A stretch of DNA of 64,000 bases from Roseomonas sp. 18066 (GCF_902706185.1 NZ_CACSJM010000005.1:22919-86918), one strand, 5' to 3'; positions 26,202 through 35,586 are shown, numbered from the stretch's first letter. Made by a program: numbers and translations. The notes: generated from the letters alone by a model not told the origin.

Positions 26202-26639
26202 ATGCAGGAGCTCGCGGCCTATTCCGGATTGTTCGCCGCGGCCCTGCTGGCCGCCACCATCCTGCCGATGCAGTCGGAGGCGGCCCTCGTCGGGCTGCTG
26301 CTGACCGAGCGCTTCTCCGTGGCGCTGCTGCTGCTGGTCGCGACCGCGGGCAATGTGCTGGGCTCGGTGGTGAACTGGTGGCTCGGCCGGCAGATGGTCC
26401 GCTTCCAGGACCGCCGCTGGTTTCCGGCCAGCCCCGCGGCGCTGGCCCGCGCCCAGCGCTGGTACCGGAAGTTCGGCCGCTGGTCGCTGCTGCTCAGCTG
26501 GCTGCCGGTGGTGGGCGACCCGCTGACCCTGGTGGCGGGGACGCTGCGCGAGCGGCTGCTGCCCTTCCTGGCGCTGGTGACGCTGGCCAAGGCCGGGCGC
26601 TACCTGGCGCTGGCCTGGATCACCCTCGGCTGGAGCTGA
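26202..26639 (+). CDS. YqaA-like small membrane protein (DedA/VTT relative)
   Basis: The product is 145 aa from ATG 26202, or 149 aa from ATG 26190. The open frame extends far upstream only as antisense to the M81 gene. It has hydrophobic segments near residues 6-40 and 50-65 and at the C-terminus, with the loop LGSVVNWWLGRQMVRFQDRR and the basic RAQRWYRKFGRWSLLLSWLP typical of the YqaA branch of the VTT superfamily. The GDPLTLVAGTLRE motif, shared with DedA-type proteins, follows. It is probably an inner-membrane protein involved in lipid or membrane homeostasis, divergent from the M81 gene. Confidence 0.85.
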   Translation: MQELAAYSGLFAAALLAATILPMQSEAALVGLLLTERFSVALLLLVATAGNVLGSVVNWWLGRQMVRFQDRRWFPASPAALARAQRWYRKFGRWSLLLSWLPVVGDPLTLVAGTLRERLLPFLALVTLAKAGRYLALAWITLGWS

Positions 26640-26833
26640 GTTGCGCCGCGCGCAAATCCGCGCGCATCCGAGGCTTCGCCGCTGGTCTTGCCAAGGGACC
26701 AATGCAAGTCTTGGAATCTACGCTGTCATATGAAGCGAAAAATCATTCCCCTTGCCGATCTTGTGTTCTCCGGTCCCGCTGACGCCCGGGGCAGGCATGC
26801 TAAGCAGCGCGCTTCTGGAGGGGCGCCCTGGCC
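26640..26833. other. 194-bp intergenic gap
   Basis: It opens with a short inverted repeat TTGCGC-cgc-GCGCAA (26641-26655) right after the YqaA-like stop, a weak terminator candidate. It also contains a relatively AT-rich stretch around 26705-26755 that probably carries the promoter of the LuxR-type gene, whose GGAGG site lies near 26816. No gene is seen. Confidence 0.4.
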
Positions 26834-27916
26834 ATGTCCGAGATCGACGCGCTGGTGGACCGGATCTACGAGGCCGCCCTGCTGCCCGAACGCTGGGAGC
26901 CGACGCTGGAGGCGCTGCGCGAGCGCTCGGATTCCGCCAGCGCCGCGCTGCTGCTGATGCGGCTCGACCAGCCGCCACGGCATCGCGGCACGGCGCTGGT
27001 GCAGCCGGCGCTGCGGCAATTCTGCGAAAGCGATGCCTGGCGCAGCAATCTGCGCGTCTCCCGCCTGGCGGCGCGCGGCGATCCCGGCTTCCTGCTGGCC
27101 GATGACTGCCTGTCGGAGCGCGAGAAGGACGGCGACTGGGTCGAGCAGACGCTGAAGCGCCTGGGCCTCGGCTTCCAGGTCGGCATGATGATCCCGATGC
27201 CGACCGGCGAATTCGTCACCTTCACCCTGGAGCGCTGGCGCCAGGCCGGGCCGCACCCGCCGCCGATGCGCCGGCTGATCGACGCGCTGCGGCCGCATCT
27301 GGCGCGTGCCGGGCTGATGGCGGCGCGGCTCGGGCTGGAACGCGCCCAGGCCGCGGTGGAGACGCTGCAGACGCTGGGCCTGCCGGCCGCCGTCGTCGCC
27401 CCCGGCGAGCGGCTGGTCGCCGCCAATGCCGGCTTCCTGCAGAGCACGGCGATCCTGGCGCTGGCGCGCGACCGCATCGCGCTGCAGGGCAGCGCGGCGG
27501 ATGCCGAGTTCCGCCGCATCCTGGCGGCGACGCTGTCGGCGGGGGGCGTCGCCTCCCGCTCGCTGCCGCTGCGCGACCGCGAGGGGCTGGCCAGCGTGGT
27601 CCACCTGCTGCCGCTGCGCGGCGCGGCGCGCGACCTGTTCACCGGCGCCCGGCTGCTGCTGGTGATCACCGGCATCGGCCCGCTGCGGGCGCCGGACGGG
27701 GCGCTGCTGACCAGCCTGTTCGACCTGACCCCGGCCGAGATCCGGCTGGTGCGCGGCCTGGTCGCCGGCCACACGCTGAAGACCATCGCCGAGCAGGGGC
27801 CGGTGGCGCTGTCGACGCTGCGCACCCAGCTGGTCTCGGTGTTCCGCAAGACCAGCACGGCGCGGCAGTCGGAGCTGCTGGCGCTGATTGCCTCGCTCTC
27901 GGTGATGCAGCGTTGA
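26834..27916 (+). CDS. LuxR-type helix-turn-helix transcriptional regulator
   Basis: The product is 360 aa, starting at ATG 26834 with GGAGG about 15 nt upstream. The last 60 residues form a GerE/LuxR-type DNA-binding domain (LTPAEIRLVRGLVAGHTLKT, then TLRTQLVSVFRKT and ARQSELLALI). The first 290 residues have no sensor domain I can name with certainty; a PAS/GAF-like fold is plausible. Similar stand-alone proteins are common in Rhodospirillales. It is not an obvious quorum-sensing receptor, and no luxI-like gene is present. The target is unknown. Confidence 0.88.
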   Translation: MSEIDALVDRIYEAALLPERWEPTLEALRERSDSASAALLLMRLDQPPRHRGTALVQPALRQFCESDAWRSNLRVSRLAARGDPGFLLADDCLSEREKDGDWVEQTLKRLGLGFQVGMMIPMPTGEFVTFTLERWRQAGPHPPPMRRLIDALRPHLARAGLMAARLGLERAQAAVETLQTLGLPAAVVAPGERLVAANAGFLQSTAILALARDRIALQGSAADAEFRRILAATLSAGGVASRSLPLRDREGLASVVHLLPLRGAARDLFTGARLLLVITGIGPLRAPDGALLTSLFDLTPAEIRLVRGLVAGHTLKTIAEQGPVALSTLRTQLVSVFRKTSTARQSELLALIASLSVMQR

Positions 27917-28156
27917 TCACGCCAATGTGCGTGAATAAATCGGCCGCTATCCTGGTCCGCGACTTCGCTGTCCTGCACTGGAATCGATCAAAATACGGGT
28001 AGAAATATCGCCGCCGCGCCGGCTCACGATCCTTCGATGACGCGCTCCACCAAATGAAGGATGCCGCGCCGCCGCGCCGCCGCCACGAATGCCGTCGGCC
28101 AGGCGCGCCGGGGGTGGATTCCGGCGAGAAGCAGCGTGGCCCGCTGGAAGGATGCC
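27917..28156. other. intergenic gap upstream of the LysE gene
   Basis: The LuxR stop is followed at once by an inverted repeat TCACGC-caatgt-GCGTGA (27917-27934) and an AT-rich ataaat stretch, a possible terminator or operator. An AT-richer patch at about 27975-28010 may hold a promoter. Together with the small frame at 28157-28246 this 326-bp stretch has no recognised gene. Confidence 0.35.
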
Positions 28157-28246
28157 ATGCCGCTGCCTGCCGCCCCGTTCCTGTTCCTGCTGCTGACGCT
28201 CGCACCCCGCCGGGTCATCCGCGCCTGGCTCGATCCCGGCCGATGA
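28157..28246 (+). CDS. small hydrophobic ORF, 29 aa, coupled to lysE-like gene
   Basis: A frame MPLPAAPFLFLLLTLAPRR and ten more residues starts at ATG 28157 behind GGAAGG and stops inside the LysE start codon (ATGA overlap at 28243-28246). Ribosome-binding site, hydrophobic core with positive tail, and exact coupling suggest it may be translated as a leader that sets LysE expression. It is too short to assign to a family and may be chance. Confidence 0.3.
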   Translation: MPLPAAPFLFLLLTLAPRRVIRAWLDPGR

Positions 28247-28926
28247 TCGAGGGCACGGGCCCCGGGGCCGAGCTGCTGCGCGGCGCCATGCTGGGCATCG
28301 CCGTCGCGGCGCCGATCGGGCCGACCGCGCTGCTCTGCATCCAGCGCACCCTGGCGGGCGGGCCGCGCGCCGGCATGGCCGCCGGCTTCGGCGCCGCCAC
28401 GGTGCACACCCTCTACGCCGCCATCGCCGCCATCGGGCTGATCGCCCTGGCGCAGGTGGACACGCCGCTGGGCCGCGTGCTGCAGCTGGCCAGCGCCGCC
28501 TTCCTGCTGCGGCTGGCCTGGAAGGCGATGACCTCGCGCCCGCAGCTGGCGGCGACCGGGCACGCGACGCGGCCCTGGCGCGCCTATGGCATGGGGCTGG
28601 CCTGGACGCTGTCGAACCCGCTGACGCTGATCAGCTTCGCAGCACTCTCGCCGGCGATCCTGGGGCAAGGGCTGCGGCCGTGGCAGGACCTGCCGCTGCT
28701 GGCGGCCGGCGTCGCGCTGGGCTCCTGCCTGTGGTGGACGCTGCTGGCCGGCGTGGTCGGCTGCCTGCGCAGCCGGCTGAGCGCCGGCAAGCTGCGGCTG
28801 GCCAACATGGCCACCGGCGCGGCGCTGGCCGGCTTCGGCCTGGCGGTGCTGGCCAATGCCGCGGGGATCTCCCTGCATCTGCCCGCCACGGCGGCGGTGG
28901 CCGCCGTGGCGGTCGCGGCGCCTTAG
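28243..28926 (+). CDS. LysE family translocator (amino acid/metabolite exporter)
   Basis: The product is 227 aa from ATG 28243. It has about six hydrophobic segments, with the LysE/RhtB motif GIAVAAPIGPTALLCIQRTL at the first membrane segment and AYGMGLAWTLSNPLTLISF in the middle, the second conserved half. It exports an amino acid or related compound across the inner membrane. The C-terminus is an alanine-rich run. Its stop overlaps convergently by 4 bp with the stop of the M20 deacylase gene. Confidence 0.92.
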   Translation: MIEGTGPGAELLRGAMLGIAVAAPIGPTALLCIQRTLAGGPRAGMAAGFGAATVHTLYAAIAAIGLIALAQVDTPLGRVLQLASAAFLLRLAWKAMTSRPQLAATGHATRPWRAYGMGLAWTLSNPLTLISFAALSPAILGQGLRPWQDLPLLAAGVALGSCLWWTLLAGVVGCLRSRLSAGKLRLANMATGAALAGFGLAVLANAAGISLHLPATAAVAAVAVAAP

Positions 28927-30203
28927 GCTTCTTCCACCCCGCACCAGCCGGCGATGAAGGCGGCGATGGCGCGCGTGGTGTCGCGGATCGAGGCGATCTC
29001 GACCCGCTCGTTGAAGCCGTGGATCTGCTCGGCGCGCGGGCCGTAGCAGAAGGCCGGGATGCCGTAGAAGCGCGTGTAGAACCGGGCATCGTTCAGCCCG
29101 GTGCCGGCGCGGCTGGCCAGCGGCGCGTCGGTCACCGTGGCATGCGCGGCGCGCAGCAGGTCGACCGGCGCCTCGGCATTCTCCAGCACGTAGCCGTGGC
29201 TGAGATAGCCGGACCAGACCAGCTCCGGCGGGTTGTTGGCCAGGAAAGGATCCTTCTGCGCGGCGGCGCGGACGCAGGCCTCGATCTCGCGCTGGCAGGT
29301 GGCGACGTCCCAGCCCGGCAGGATGGCGATGCGGCAGTCGAGGTCGCACCAGGCCGGCACGCTCGACGCCCAGTCGCCGCCACGGATGATGCCGGGGTTG
29401 AAGTTGATCGGGCGCGGGATGCTGGCGTAGTGCGGGTCGGATTCCGCGCGCCTGTTCCACTCCGCCTCGAGGCCCTCGAGCCCGCCGATCAGCCGGTACG
29501 CGGCCTTGATGGCGTTCGACCCGGTGCCGGCATAGGCGACATGCACGGGGATGCCGCGCACCTTCAGGCGGAACCAGAGCACGCCCACGCAGACATCGGT
29601 GATGGTGCCGGCGCTGGGCTCGGGCAGCAGGGCGCAATCGGCGCGGTAGCCGCGCTGCAGGGTGGAGAGGGCGCCGACGCCGGTGCTCTCCTCCTCGATC
29701 ACCGACTGGAAATGCAGCCGCCCCTTCAGCTTCAGCCCCGCCGCATGCAGCGCGTCGACGGCGTAGAGCGCCGCGATGGTGCCGGACTTCATGTCGCCGG
29801 CGCCGCGGCCATACATCCAGCCGTCGCGGATGACGGGGGCGAAGGGCGCGCTGTCCCACATCTCGATGGGGCCGGCGGGGACGACGTCGCAATGGCCCTG
29901 CAGGATCAGCGAGCGGCCGGTCTCCTGCGCCGGGCGCAGCGTGCCGACGACGGTGCGGGCCTTGGAGAAGTCATGCTCGATGACGCCGCAATCGGGCAGC
30001 GGCTTGAGGTCCTCCATGTCGATCTGCCAGTCGTCGACGGTGTAGCCGCGGGCGCGCAGCAGATCGGCCATCATGTCCTGCGCCGGGCCCTCGGCGCCGC
30101 GGGTCGAGGGGATGGCGGAAAAGCGCATGGTGGTGTCGATCTGCGCGTCGAAATTCCGGTCCACCGCAGCGGCGATGCGGGCGGCGAGGGCGGGGTCGAT
30201 CAT
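28923..30203 (-). CDS. ArgE/DapE family deacylase (M20 metallopeptidase)
   Basis: The product is 426 aa, starting at ATG 30203. It has the two-zinc M20 motifs: LILQGHCDVVPAG (His and Asp ligands), YGRGAGDMKSG (bridging Asp), IEEESTGVG (catalytic Glu and ligand) and the final EQIHGFNERV (His ligand). A central dimerisation domain lies between. It should hydrolyse an N-acyl amino acid or a short peptide in the cytoplasm. The adjoining convergent LysE exporter may relieve excess amino acid. The exact substrate cannot be read from the sequence. Confidence 0.93.
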   Translation of the reverse strand: MIDPALAARIAAAVDRNFDAQIDTTMRFSAIPSTRGAEGPAQDMMADLLRARGYTVDDWQIDMEDLKPLPDCGVIEHDFSKARTVVGTLRPAQETGRSLILQGHCDVVPAGPIEMWDSAPFAPVIRDGWMYGRGAGDMKSGTIAALYAVDALHAAGLKLKGRLHFQSVIEEESTGVGALSTLQRGYRADCALLPEPSAGTITDVCVGVLWFRLKVRGIPVHVAYAGTGSNAIKAAYRLIGGLEGLEAEWNRRAESDPHYASIPRPINFNPGIIRGGDWASSVPAWCDLDCRIAILPGWDVATCQREIEACVRAAAQKDPFLANNPPELVWSGYLSHGYVLENAEAPVDLLRAAHATVTDAPLASRAGTGLNDARFYTRFYGIPAFCYGPRAEQIHGFNERVEIASIRDTTRAIAAFIAGWCGVEEA

Positions 30204-30298
30204 GCGGCAAGCCTCCAGGGGATCGAGGAGCCTTGCAGAGTTTTCGCCAGATGATCAGAGGGGGTTTGCCAAGCGCGACGCAGGCGGCTGAAAACAAA

Positions 30299-30330
30299 CC
30301 GCTTCCGCCGCGGGGTCGCGGCGGAAGCGG
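30299..30330 (-). terminator. intrinsic terminator of the sugar-acid operon
   Basis: A 13-bp perfect stem, CCGCTTCCGCCGC paired with GCGGCGGAAGCGG, has a 6-nt loop. On the minus strand it is followed by TTTGTTTT. It lies 62 bp beyond the stop of the RraA-like gene (30392) and before the M20 gene start. This is the best classical rho-independent terminator in the window. Confidence 0.85.
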
Positions 30331-30364
30331 GGTCTGCCGCGAGTCGCGGCATCGCTCTGCGATT

Positions 30365-30384
30365 CCCGGCGCCGCGGCGCCGGG
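30365..30384. repeat. 20-bp perfect GC palindrome after the RraA-like gene
   Basis: CCCGGCGCCGCGGCGCCGGG is fully self-complementary and begins 7 nt downstream of the RraA-like stop. It precedes the T-tailed terminator at 30299-30330. It probably adds a 3'-end-stabilising hairpin. Confidence 0.5.
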
Positions 30385-30391
30385 GGCAGGA

Positions 30392-31108
30392 TCAGCGGTT
30401 GTTGGCCTTCCGCCATTCGGCGAAGACCGCCAGGTTGCTCTCGTCGGTCGGCGGATAGAGGCCGGCGATGCTCTGGCCGCCGCGCACCTTCTCGGTGACG
30501 AAATCCTCGAAGGCGGTCATCTCGGTGGCTTCCTCGGCGATCTCCTCCGCCAGATGCGCCGGGATGATGATGACGCCATCGGCATCGCCCACCACCACGT
30601 CGCCCGGGAAGACCGGCGCGTCACCGCAGCCGATCGGCACGTTGATGTCGATCGCCTGGTGCAGCGTCAGGTTGGTCGGCGCCGAGGGGCGGCTGTGATA
30701 GGCGGGCATGTCCAGCGTCGCGATCTCGGAGGAATCGCGGAAGCCGCCATCGGTGACCACGCCGGCGACGCCGCGCTGCTGCAGCCGGGTCACCAGGATG
30801 CCGCCGGCCGAGGCGGCGCGGGCGTCCTTGCGGCTGTCCATCACCAGCACGGCGCCGGGCGGGCAGGCCTCGACCGCCTTGCGCTGCGGGTGGTTGGGGT
30901 CGCGGAACACGGCCAGGGTATTGAGGTCCTCGCGCGCCGGCATGTAGCGGAGCGTGAAGGCCTCGCCGACCATGCTCTCGGCGCGCTCGCGCAGCGGGCG
31001 GACGCCCTGCACCATCTGGTTGCGGAAGCCGCGCTTGAACAGCGCGGTGGCGAGCGTCGCGGTGCTGACCAGCTTCAGCTTGTCGCGGGTCTCGGGGCTC
31101 AGGGCCAT
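30392..31108 (-). CDS. RraA family protein (aldolase/decarboxylase or dehydratase-like)
   Basis: The product is 238 aa, starting at ATG 31108; the open frame beyond is antisense to the dehydratase. It has the RraA/HMG-aldolase fold signatures: ATLATALFKRGFRNQMVQGV, VLVMDSRKDARAASAGGILV, GVVTDGGFRDSSEIATLDMP and PGDVVVGDADGVIIIPAHLA. The DGxxRD motif of metal-dependent HMG/CHA aldolases is present as DGGFRD. RraA-like proteins in sugar-acid operons are unlikely to regulate RNase E. It lies 28 bp after the dehydratase gene and probably acts on the 2-keto-3-deoxy acid that gene makes. Confidence 0.9.
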   Translation of the reverse strand: MALSPETRDKLKLVSTATLATALFKRGFRNQMVQGVRPLRERAESMVGEAFTLRYMPAREDLNTLAVFRDPNHPQRKAVEACPPGAVLVMDSRKDARAASAGGILVTRLQQRGVAGVVTDGGFRDSSEIATLDMPAYHSRPSAPTNLTLHQAIDINVPIGCGDAPVFPGDVVVGDADGVIIIPAHLAEEIAEEATEMTAFEDFVTEKVRGGQSIAGLYPPTDESNLAVFAEWRKANNR

Positions 31109-31136
31109 GGGTTCTTCTTCTCGTCTCGTCGCGGGA

Positions 31137-32885
31137 TCAGTAGATGACGGGCTCGGACACCGGCGCGCCGAAATCGGTGCGCAGGAAGTCGAAGTCGCAG
31201 CCTTCGTCGGCCTGCTGGATATGCTTGGTGAAGACCCAGCCATAGCCGCGCTCGAAGCGCGCCGGCGGCGGCACCCAGGCGGCGCGGCGGGCCTCCAGCT
31301 CTTCCTCGGAGACGCGCATGTTGATGGTCCGCGCATCGACATCGACATCGATGATGTCGCCGGTCTTCAGCAGCGCCAGCGGCCCGCCGATATAGCTCTC
31401 GGGCGCCACATGCAGCACGCAGGCGCCGTAGCTGGTGCCGGACATGCGCGCATCCGACAGGCGCAGCATGTCGCGATGGCCTTCCTTCAGCAGCTTCTTC
31501 GGCATCGGCAGCATGCCCCATTCCGGCATGCCCGGCCCGCCCTGCGGCCCGGCATTGCGCAGCACCAGGACATGGTCGGCGGTGACGTCGAGAGTCTCGT
31601 CGTCGACCGCCTTCTTCATCGAGGGATAGTCGTCGAAGACCAGCGCCGGGCCGGAATGCTTGAGGAACTTCTGGTCCATGGCGGCGGGCTTGATGACGCA
31701 GCCGCTCGGCGCCAGGTTGCCGGTCAGCACCGCCAGCGACCCTTCGCCATAGATCGCCTTGTCCAGCGGCCGGATGACGTCGTCGTTGTAGACCTTGGCG
31801 TCGGCGATGTTTTCGCCGAGCGTCTGGCCGGTGACGGTGATGCAGCTGAGATCCAGATGCTCGTGGATCACGCCCATCAGCGCCTTGATGCCGCCGGCGT
31901 AGAAAAAATCCTCCATCAGATAGGTGCTGCCCGAGGGGCGCACATTGCCGATGACGGGAACCTTGCGGCTGTAGCGCTCGAAATCCTTCAGGCCGATATC
32001 CTGGCCGGCGCGGCGCGCCATGGCGATCAGGTGGATGATCGCATTGGTCGAGCAGCCCATGGCCATGGCGACAGCAATGGCGTTCTCGAAGGCGGCATGG
32101 CTCTGGATGCGGGCCGGCGTCAGGTCTTCCCAGACCATCTCCACCACGCGCCGGCCGCTCTCGGAGCACAGGCGGATATGGTTGGCGTCGGCGGCGGGGA
32201 TCGAGGAGCCGCCGGGCAGGATCATGCCCACGGCTTCCGCGATCGCCGTCATGGTGCTGGCGGTGCCCATGGTCATGCAGGTGCCGTGGCTGCGGGCGAT
32301 GCCCTTCTCGACGCCCAGCCAGTCCTTGTCGGTGATCTTGCCGGCGCGCAGCTCATCCCAGTATTTCCAGGAATCCGAGCCGGAGCCGAGCACCTTGCCG
32401 CCCCAGTTGCCGCGCAGCATCGGCCCGGCCGGCACGAAGATCGCCGGGATGTTCATGCTGGTGGCGCCCAGCAGCAGGCCCGGCGTGGTCTTGTCGCAGC
32501 CGCCCATCAGCACGGCGCCGTCGACCGGGTGGCTGCGCAGCAGCTCCTCCGTCTCCATCGCCAGCATGTTGCGGTACATCATGGTGGTCGGCTTGACGAA
32601 GCTTTCCGAGACCGAGATCGCCGGCAGCTCCACCGGGAAGCCGCCGGCCATCAGGATGCCGCGCTTCACATCCTCCACCCGCTGCTTGAAGTGGGTGTGG
32701 CAGGGGTTCAGGTCGGACCAGGTGTTGATGATGGCGATGACCGGCTTGCCGGTCCATTCCTCGGGCGAGTAGCCCATCTGCATGGCGCGCGAGCGATGGC
32801 CGAAGGAGCGCAGGTCGGCGGGGCCGAACCAGCGGGCGGAGCGCAGCTCTTCCGCCGTCTTGCGGGGCGGGGGAACATAGGACAT
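31137..32885 (-). CDS. IlvD/Edd family dehydratase, L-arabinonate dehydratase-like
   Basis: The product is 582 aa, starting at ATG 32885. Cysteines expected to hold the iron-sulfur cluster are present: NPCHTHF, MGGCDKTTPG and HGTCMTMGTAST. GPQGGPGMPEW and LSDARMSGTSYGACVLHVAP mark the C-terminal domain. The length and sequence style fit the L-arabinonate/D-xylonate dehydratase branch, not dihydroxyacid dehydratase. It removes water from an aldonic acid to give a 2-keto-3-deoxy acid. A 2,5-dioxovalerate-type dehydrogenase in the same operon supports a pentonate or hexarate route ending in 2-oxoglutarate. Confidence 0.92.
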   Translation of the reverse strand: MSYVPPPRKTAEELRSARWFGPADLRSFGHRSRAMQMGYSPEEWTGKPVIAIINTWSDLNPCHTHFKQRVEDVKRGILMAGGFPVELPAISVSESFVKPTTMMYRNMLAMETEELLRSHPVDGAVLMGGCDKTTPGLLLGATSMNIPAIFVPAGPMLRGNWGGKVLGSGSDSWKYWDELRAGKITDKDWLGVEKGIARSHGTCMTMGTASTMTAIAEAVGMILPGGSSIPAADANHIRLCSESGRRVVEMVWEDLTPARIQSHAAFENAIAVAMAMGCSTNAIIHLIAMARRAGQDIGLKDFERYSRKVPVIGNVRPSGSTYLMEDFFYAGGIKALMGVIHEHLDLSCITVTGQTLGENIADAKVYNDDVIRPLDKAIYGEGSLAVLTGNLAPSGCVIKPAAMDQKFLKHSGPALVFDDYPSMKKAVDDETLDVTADHVLVLRNAGPQGGPGMPEWGMLPMPKKLLKEGHRDMLRLSDARMSGTSYGACVLHVAPESYIGGPLALLKTGDIIDVDVDARTINMRVSEEELEARRAAWVPPPARFERGYGWVFTKHIQQADEGCDFDFLRTDFGAPVSEPVIY

Positions 32886-32911
32886 GGGCAGGGTCCTTGG
32901 GTCTTGGAGGC

Positions 32912-34489
32912 TCAGTGCCGGCCCAGCGCGCCGTCGAGGCGGCGCCAGAGGCCGAGGGGATTGCCGTCGCGCAGCGCCTCGGGCAGCAGGGCCGCGGGCA
33001 GGTCCTGGTAGCAGACGGGGCGCAGGAAGCGGCTGATGGCCAGCGTGCCGACCGAGGTGCTGCGGCCGTCCGAGGTCGCCGGGAACGGCCCGCCATGCAC
33101 CATGGCGTGGCAGACCTCGACGCCGGTGGGCCAGCCATTGGCCAGGATGCGGCCGGCGCGGCGCTCGAGCGTCGGCAGCAGGGCGCGGGCGGCCTCGGTG
33201 TCGGCGTCGACCAGGTGCAGGGTCGCGGTCAGCTGGCCTTCGAGCTTCTCGGCCAGCGCCTTCATCTCGGCCAGATCCTTGCAGCGCAGGACGAGGCTGC
33301 TGGAGCCGAAGACTTCTTCCTGCAGGTGCGGATCGGCCAGGAAATCGGCGGCGCTGGCGCTGAACAGCGCGGCGCTGCCGGTGCAGGCCTTGGCCGGCTG
33401 GCCCTCGGCCAGCTTGGTCACGCGGCTGCTGCCGGCCAGCTGGGCGGTGCCGCGCTCATAGGCCTGCAGGATGCCCGGCGTCAGCATGACCTGCGGCGCC
33501 GCGGCGGCGACCGCCTCGGAGGCGGCGGCGAGGAAACGTTCCAGCGCGGGCCCTTCGACGGCCAGCACCAGGCCCGGGTTCGTGCAGAACTGGCCGGCAC
33601 CCATGGTGAGCGAGCCGACGAAGGCCTTGCCCAGCGCCTCGGCCTTTTCCTCCAGCGCCGCCGGCATCAGGAAGACCGGGTTGATGCTGGACATCTCGGC
33701 ATAGACGGGGATGGGCTCGGCGCGCTCGGCCGCGGTCTTCATCAGCGCTGTGCCGCCGGCGCGGGACCCGGTGAAGCCCACCGCCTTGATGCGCGGATCG
33801 GCGACCAGCCCCTGCCCCACCACGGCGCCCGAGCCGAAGAGCAGCGAGAAAACACCCTCGGGCAGGCCGCATTTGGCGACGGCGGATTGCAGCGCGCGGC
33901 CGACCAGTTCCGAGGTGCCGGGATGGGCCGAATGCGCCTTGACGATCACCGGGCAGCCGGCGGCCAGCGCCGCGGCCGTGTCGCCGCCGGCCACCGAGAA
34001 GGCCAGCGGGAAATTCGAGGCGCCGAAGACCGCGACCGGCCCCAGCGGGATCTGCCGCAGCCGCAGGTCGGCGCGCGGCAGCGGCTGGCGCTGCGGCAGG
34101 GCCGGGTCGATGCGGGCCTCCAGCCAGGAGCCCTCGCGCAGCATCGCCGCGAAGAGGCGCAGCTGGCCGACGGTGCGGCCGCGCTCGCCCTCGATGCGGC
34201 CGCGCGGCAGGCCGCTCTCGGCGCAGGCGCGCTCCACGAGCTCGTCGCCGATGGCGAGGATCGCCTCGGCGCAGGCCTCGAGGAAGCCCGCGCGGGTCTC
34301 GAGGCTGGTCTCGCGATAGGTGTCGAAGGCCGCCCAGGCGAGGGCGCAGGCGCGCTCGACATCGGCCGCCGCGCCGCCGCCGAAGCCGGGCTCCAGCTTC
34401 TGGCCGGTGGCCGCCTCGACGGCATGGATGGGGCGGTCGCCGCCGCGAAGCGACGTGGCGCCGATCAGCATTTCGCCGGTGATGGTCAT
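32912..34489 (-). CDS. aldehyde dehydrogenase (NADP+), 2,5-dioxovalerate (ketoglutarate semialdehyde) dehydrogenase type
   Basis: The product is 525 aa, starting at ATG 34489. The family-specific start [20 protein letters not shown] and the overall length fit the KGSADH group. It has [16 protein letters not shown] at the cofactor loop, [14 protein letters not shown] with the general-base Glu, and the nucleophile in [11 protein letters not shown]. It would oxidise 2-oxoglutarate semialdehyde to 2-oxoglutarate, the last step of oxidative pentose or hexarate degradation. A 15-bp-stem hairpin separates it from the upstream receptor gene, and 26 bp separate it from the dehydratase. Confidence 0.92.
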   Translation of the reverse strand: MTITGEMLIGATSLRGGDRPIHAVEAATGQKLEPGFGGGAAADVERACALAWAAFDTYRETSLETRAGFLEACAEAILAIGDELVERACAESGLPRGRIEGERGRTVGQLRLFAAMLREGSWLEARIDPALPQRQPLPRADLRLRQIPLGPVAVFGASNFPLAFSVAGGDTAAALAAGCPVIVKAHSAHPGTSELVGRALQSAVAKCGLPEGVFSLLFGSGAVVGQGLVADPRIKAVGFTGSRAGGTALMKTAAERAEPIPVYAEMSSINPVFLMPAALEEKAEALGKAFVGSLTMGAGQFCTNPGLVLAVEGPALERFLAAASEAVAAAAPQVMLTPGILQAYERGTAQLAGSSRVTKLAEGQPAKACTGSAALFSASAADFLADPHLQEEVFGSSSLVLRCKDLAEMKALAEKLEGQLTATLHLVDADTEAARALLPTLERRAGRILANGWPTGVEVCHAMVHGGPFPATSDGRSTSVGTLAISRFLRPVCYQDLPAALLPEALRDGNPLGLWRRLDGALGRH

Positions 34490-34560
34490 GTTTTCTCGTC
34501 CGTTCCTGGCGACGCCAGTCTGCCCACTCGTCAGAGGTCGTACAACCTCCCCTCATCGAA

Positions 34561-34596
34561 CGGCCGGGGTCGCCCCCTCGAGGGCGACCCCGGCCG
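34561..34596. terminator. strong hairpin between Bug receptor and aldehyde dehydrogenase genes
   Basis: A 15-bp perfect stem (34561-34575 with 34582-34596; arms start CGGCCGGGGTCGCCC) has a 6-nt loop, 6 nt after the receptor stop. There is no T-tract, so it is more likely an mRNA-stabilising or attenuating hairpin that lets the receptor be made in excess over the enzymes. The remaining 70 bp of the gap lead into the aldehyde dehydrogenase. Confidence 0.55.
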
Positions 34597-34602
34597 ACAG
34601 AA

Positions 34603-35586
34603 TCACTCGATGCGGATCTGGGCCTTGCGCGCCACCTCGCCCCAGCGCGTCGTCTCGGCGGCGACGAAGGTCCGGAAGTCGTCGGGGGTGCTGCCGATGG
34701 CGGTGATGCCGAGCTCGCTCAGCCGGGACGCCACCTGCGGGCCCTTCAGCGCCGCGACGGCCTCCTGGTGCAGCCGGGCGATGATCGCCGGCGGCACCGC
34801 GGCGGGGGCGAAGAAGCCGTGCCAGGACAGGCTCTCGAAGCCCGGCACGCTGTCGGCGATGGCGGCGATCTCGGGGGCCGCGGCGTTGCGCTCGGTCGAG
34901 GTGACGCCGAGGATGCGCAGCTTGCCCTCCTTGTGGAAGGGCAGAACAGAAGAAAGATTGTCGAAGGCCATCGGCACCTCGCCGGTCAGCAGCGCCGTGG
35001 TCACCTGGCCGCTGCCGCGATACGGCACGTGCTCGATCGTGGTGCCGGTCATCTGGGCGAAGAGCGAGCCGGCCAGATGCACCGAGGTGCCGACGCCGGA
35101 GGTGGCGAAGGCCACCTCGCCGGGCTTCGACTTCAGATAGGCGATCAGCTCCGGGATGGTCTTGGCGGGGAAGTTGTTGGTCACCGCCAGGGCATTGGGC
35201 TGCGCCGCCAGCTGGGTGATCGGCGCGAAGTCGCGCTGCACGTTGTAGGGCAGCACCGGATAGATCGACGGGTTGATGGCGTGGCTGCTGATGGTGCCCA
35301 GGCAGAAGGTGTAGCCGTCGGGGGTGGCGCGGGCGCAGGCCTCGCTGCCGATATTGCCGCCGGCGCCGGCGCGGTTCTCCACCACCACCGGCTGGCCCAG
35401 CGCGCGGCTCATGCCCTGGCCGACCAGGCGGGCGATGGTGTCGGAGGTGCCGGCGGAGAAGGGCACGATCAGCCGGATCGGCTGGTTGGGGTAGGTGGCC
35501 TGGGCGGCGGCGCCCCTGGGCAGCAGGGCAGAGAGGCCGGAACCGGCGAGCAGCGCGGCGGCGCCACGGCGGGAGAGGCGAAGCAT
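34603..35586 (-). CDS. Bug family TTT substrate-binding protein (sugar-acid locus)
   Basis: The product is 327 aa, starting at ATG 35586. The signal peptide begins [15 protein letters not shown] and ends GAAAQ, with twin arginines before a weakly hydrophobic core, so Tat export is likely. The mature part begins [19 protein letters not shown], the Bug family motif, and continues [19 protein letters not shown]. No TctA/TctB genes adjoin it. As first gene of the sugar-acid operon it presumably binds the aldonate or aldarate that the enzymes degrade. Confidence 0.94.
   Translation of the reverse strand: MLRLSRRGAAALLAGSGLSALLPRGAAAQATYPNQPIRLIVPFSAGTSDTIARLVGQGMSRALGQPVVVENRAGAGGNIGSEACARATPDGYTFCLGTISSHAINPSIYPVLPYNVQRDFAPITQLAAQPNALAVTNNFPAKTIPELIAYLKSKPGEVAFATSGVGTSVHLAGSLFAQMTGTTIEHVPYRGSGQVTTALLTGEVPMAFDNLSSVLPFHKEGKLRILGVTSTERNAAAPEIAAIADSVPGFESLSWHGFFAPAAVPPAIIARLHQEAVAALKGPQVASRLSELGITAIGSTPDDFRTFVAAETTRWGEVARKAQIRIE

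Noticed and set aside
13471..35586. Complete TTT (TctABC) transport systems around the two Bug receptors
   Set aside because: Neither locus contains a TctA or TctB membrane gene; both receptors are orphans.
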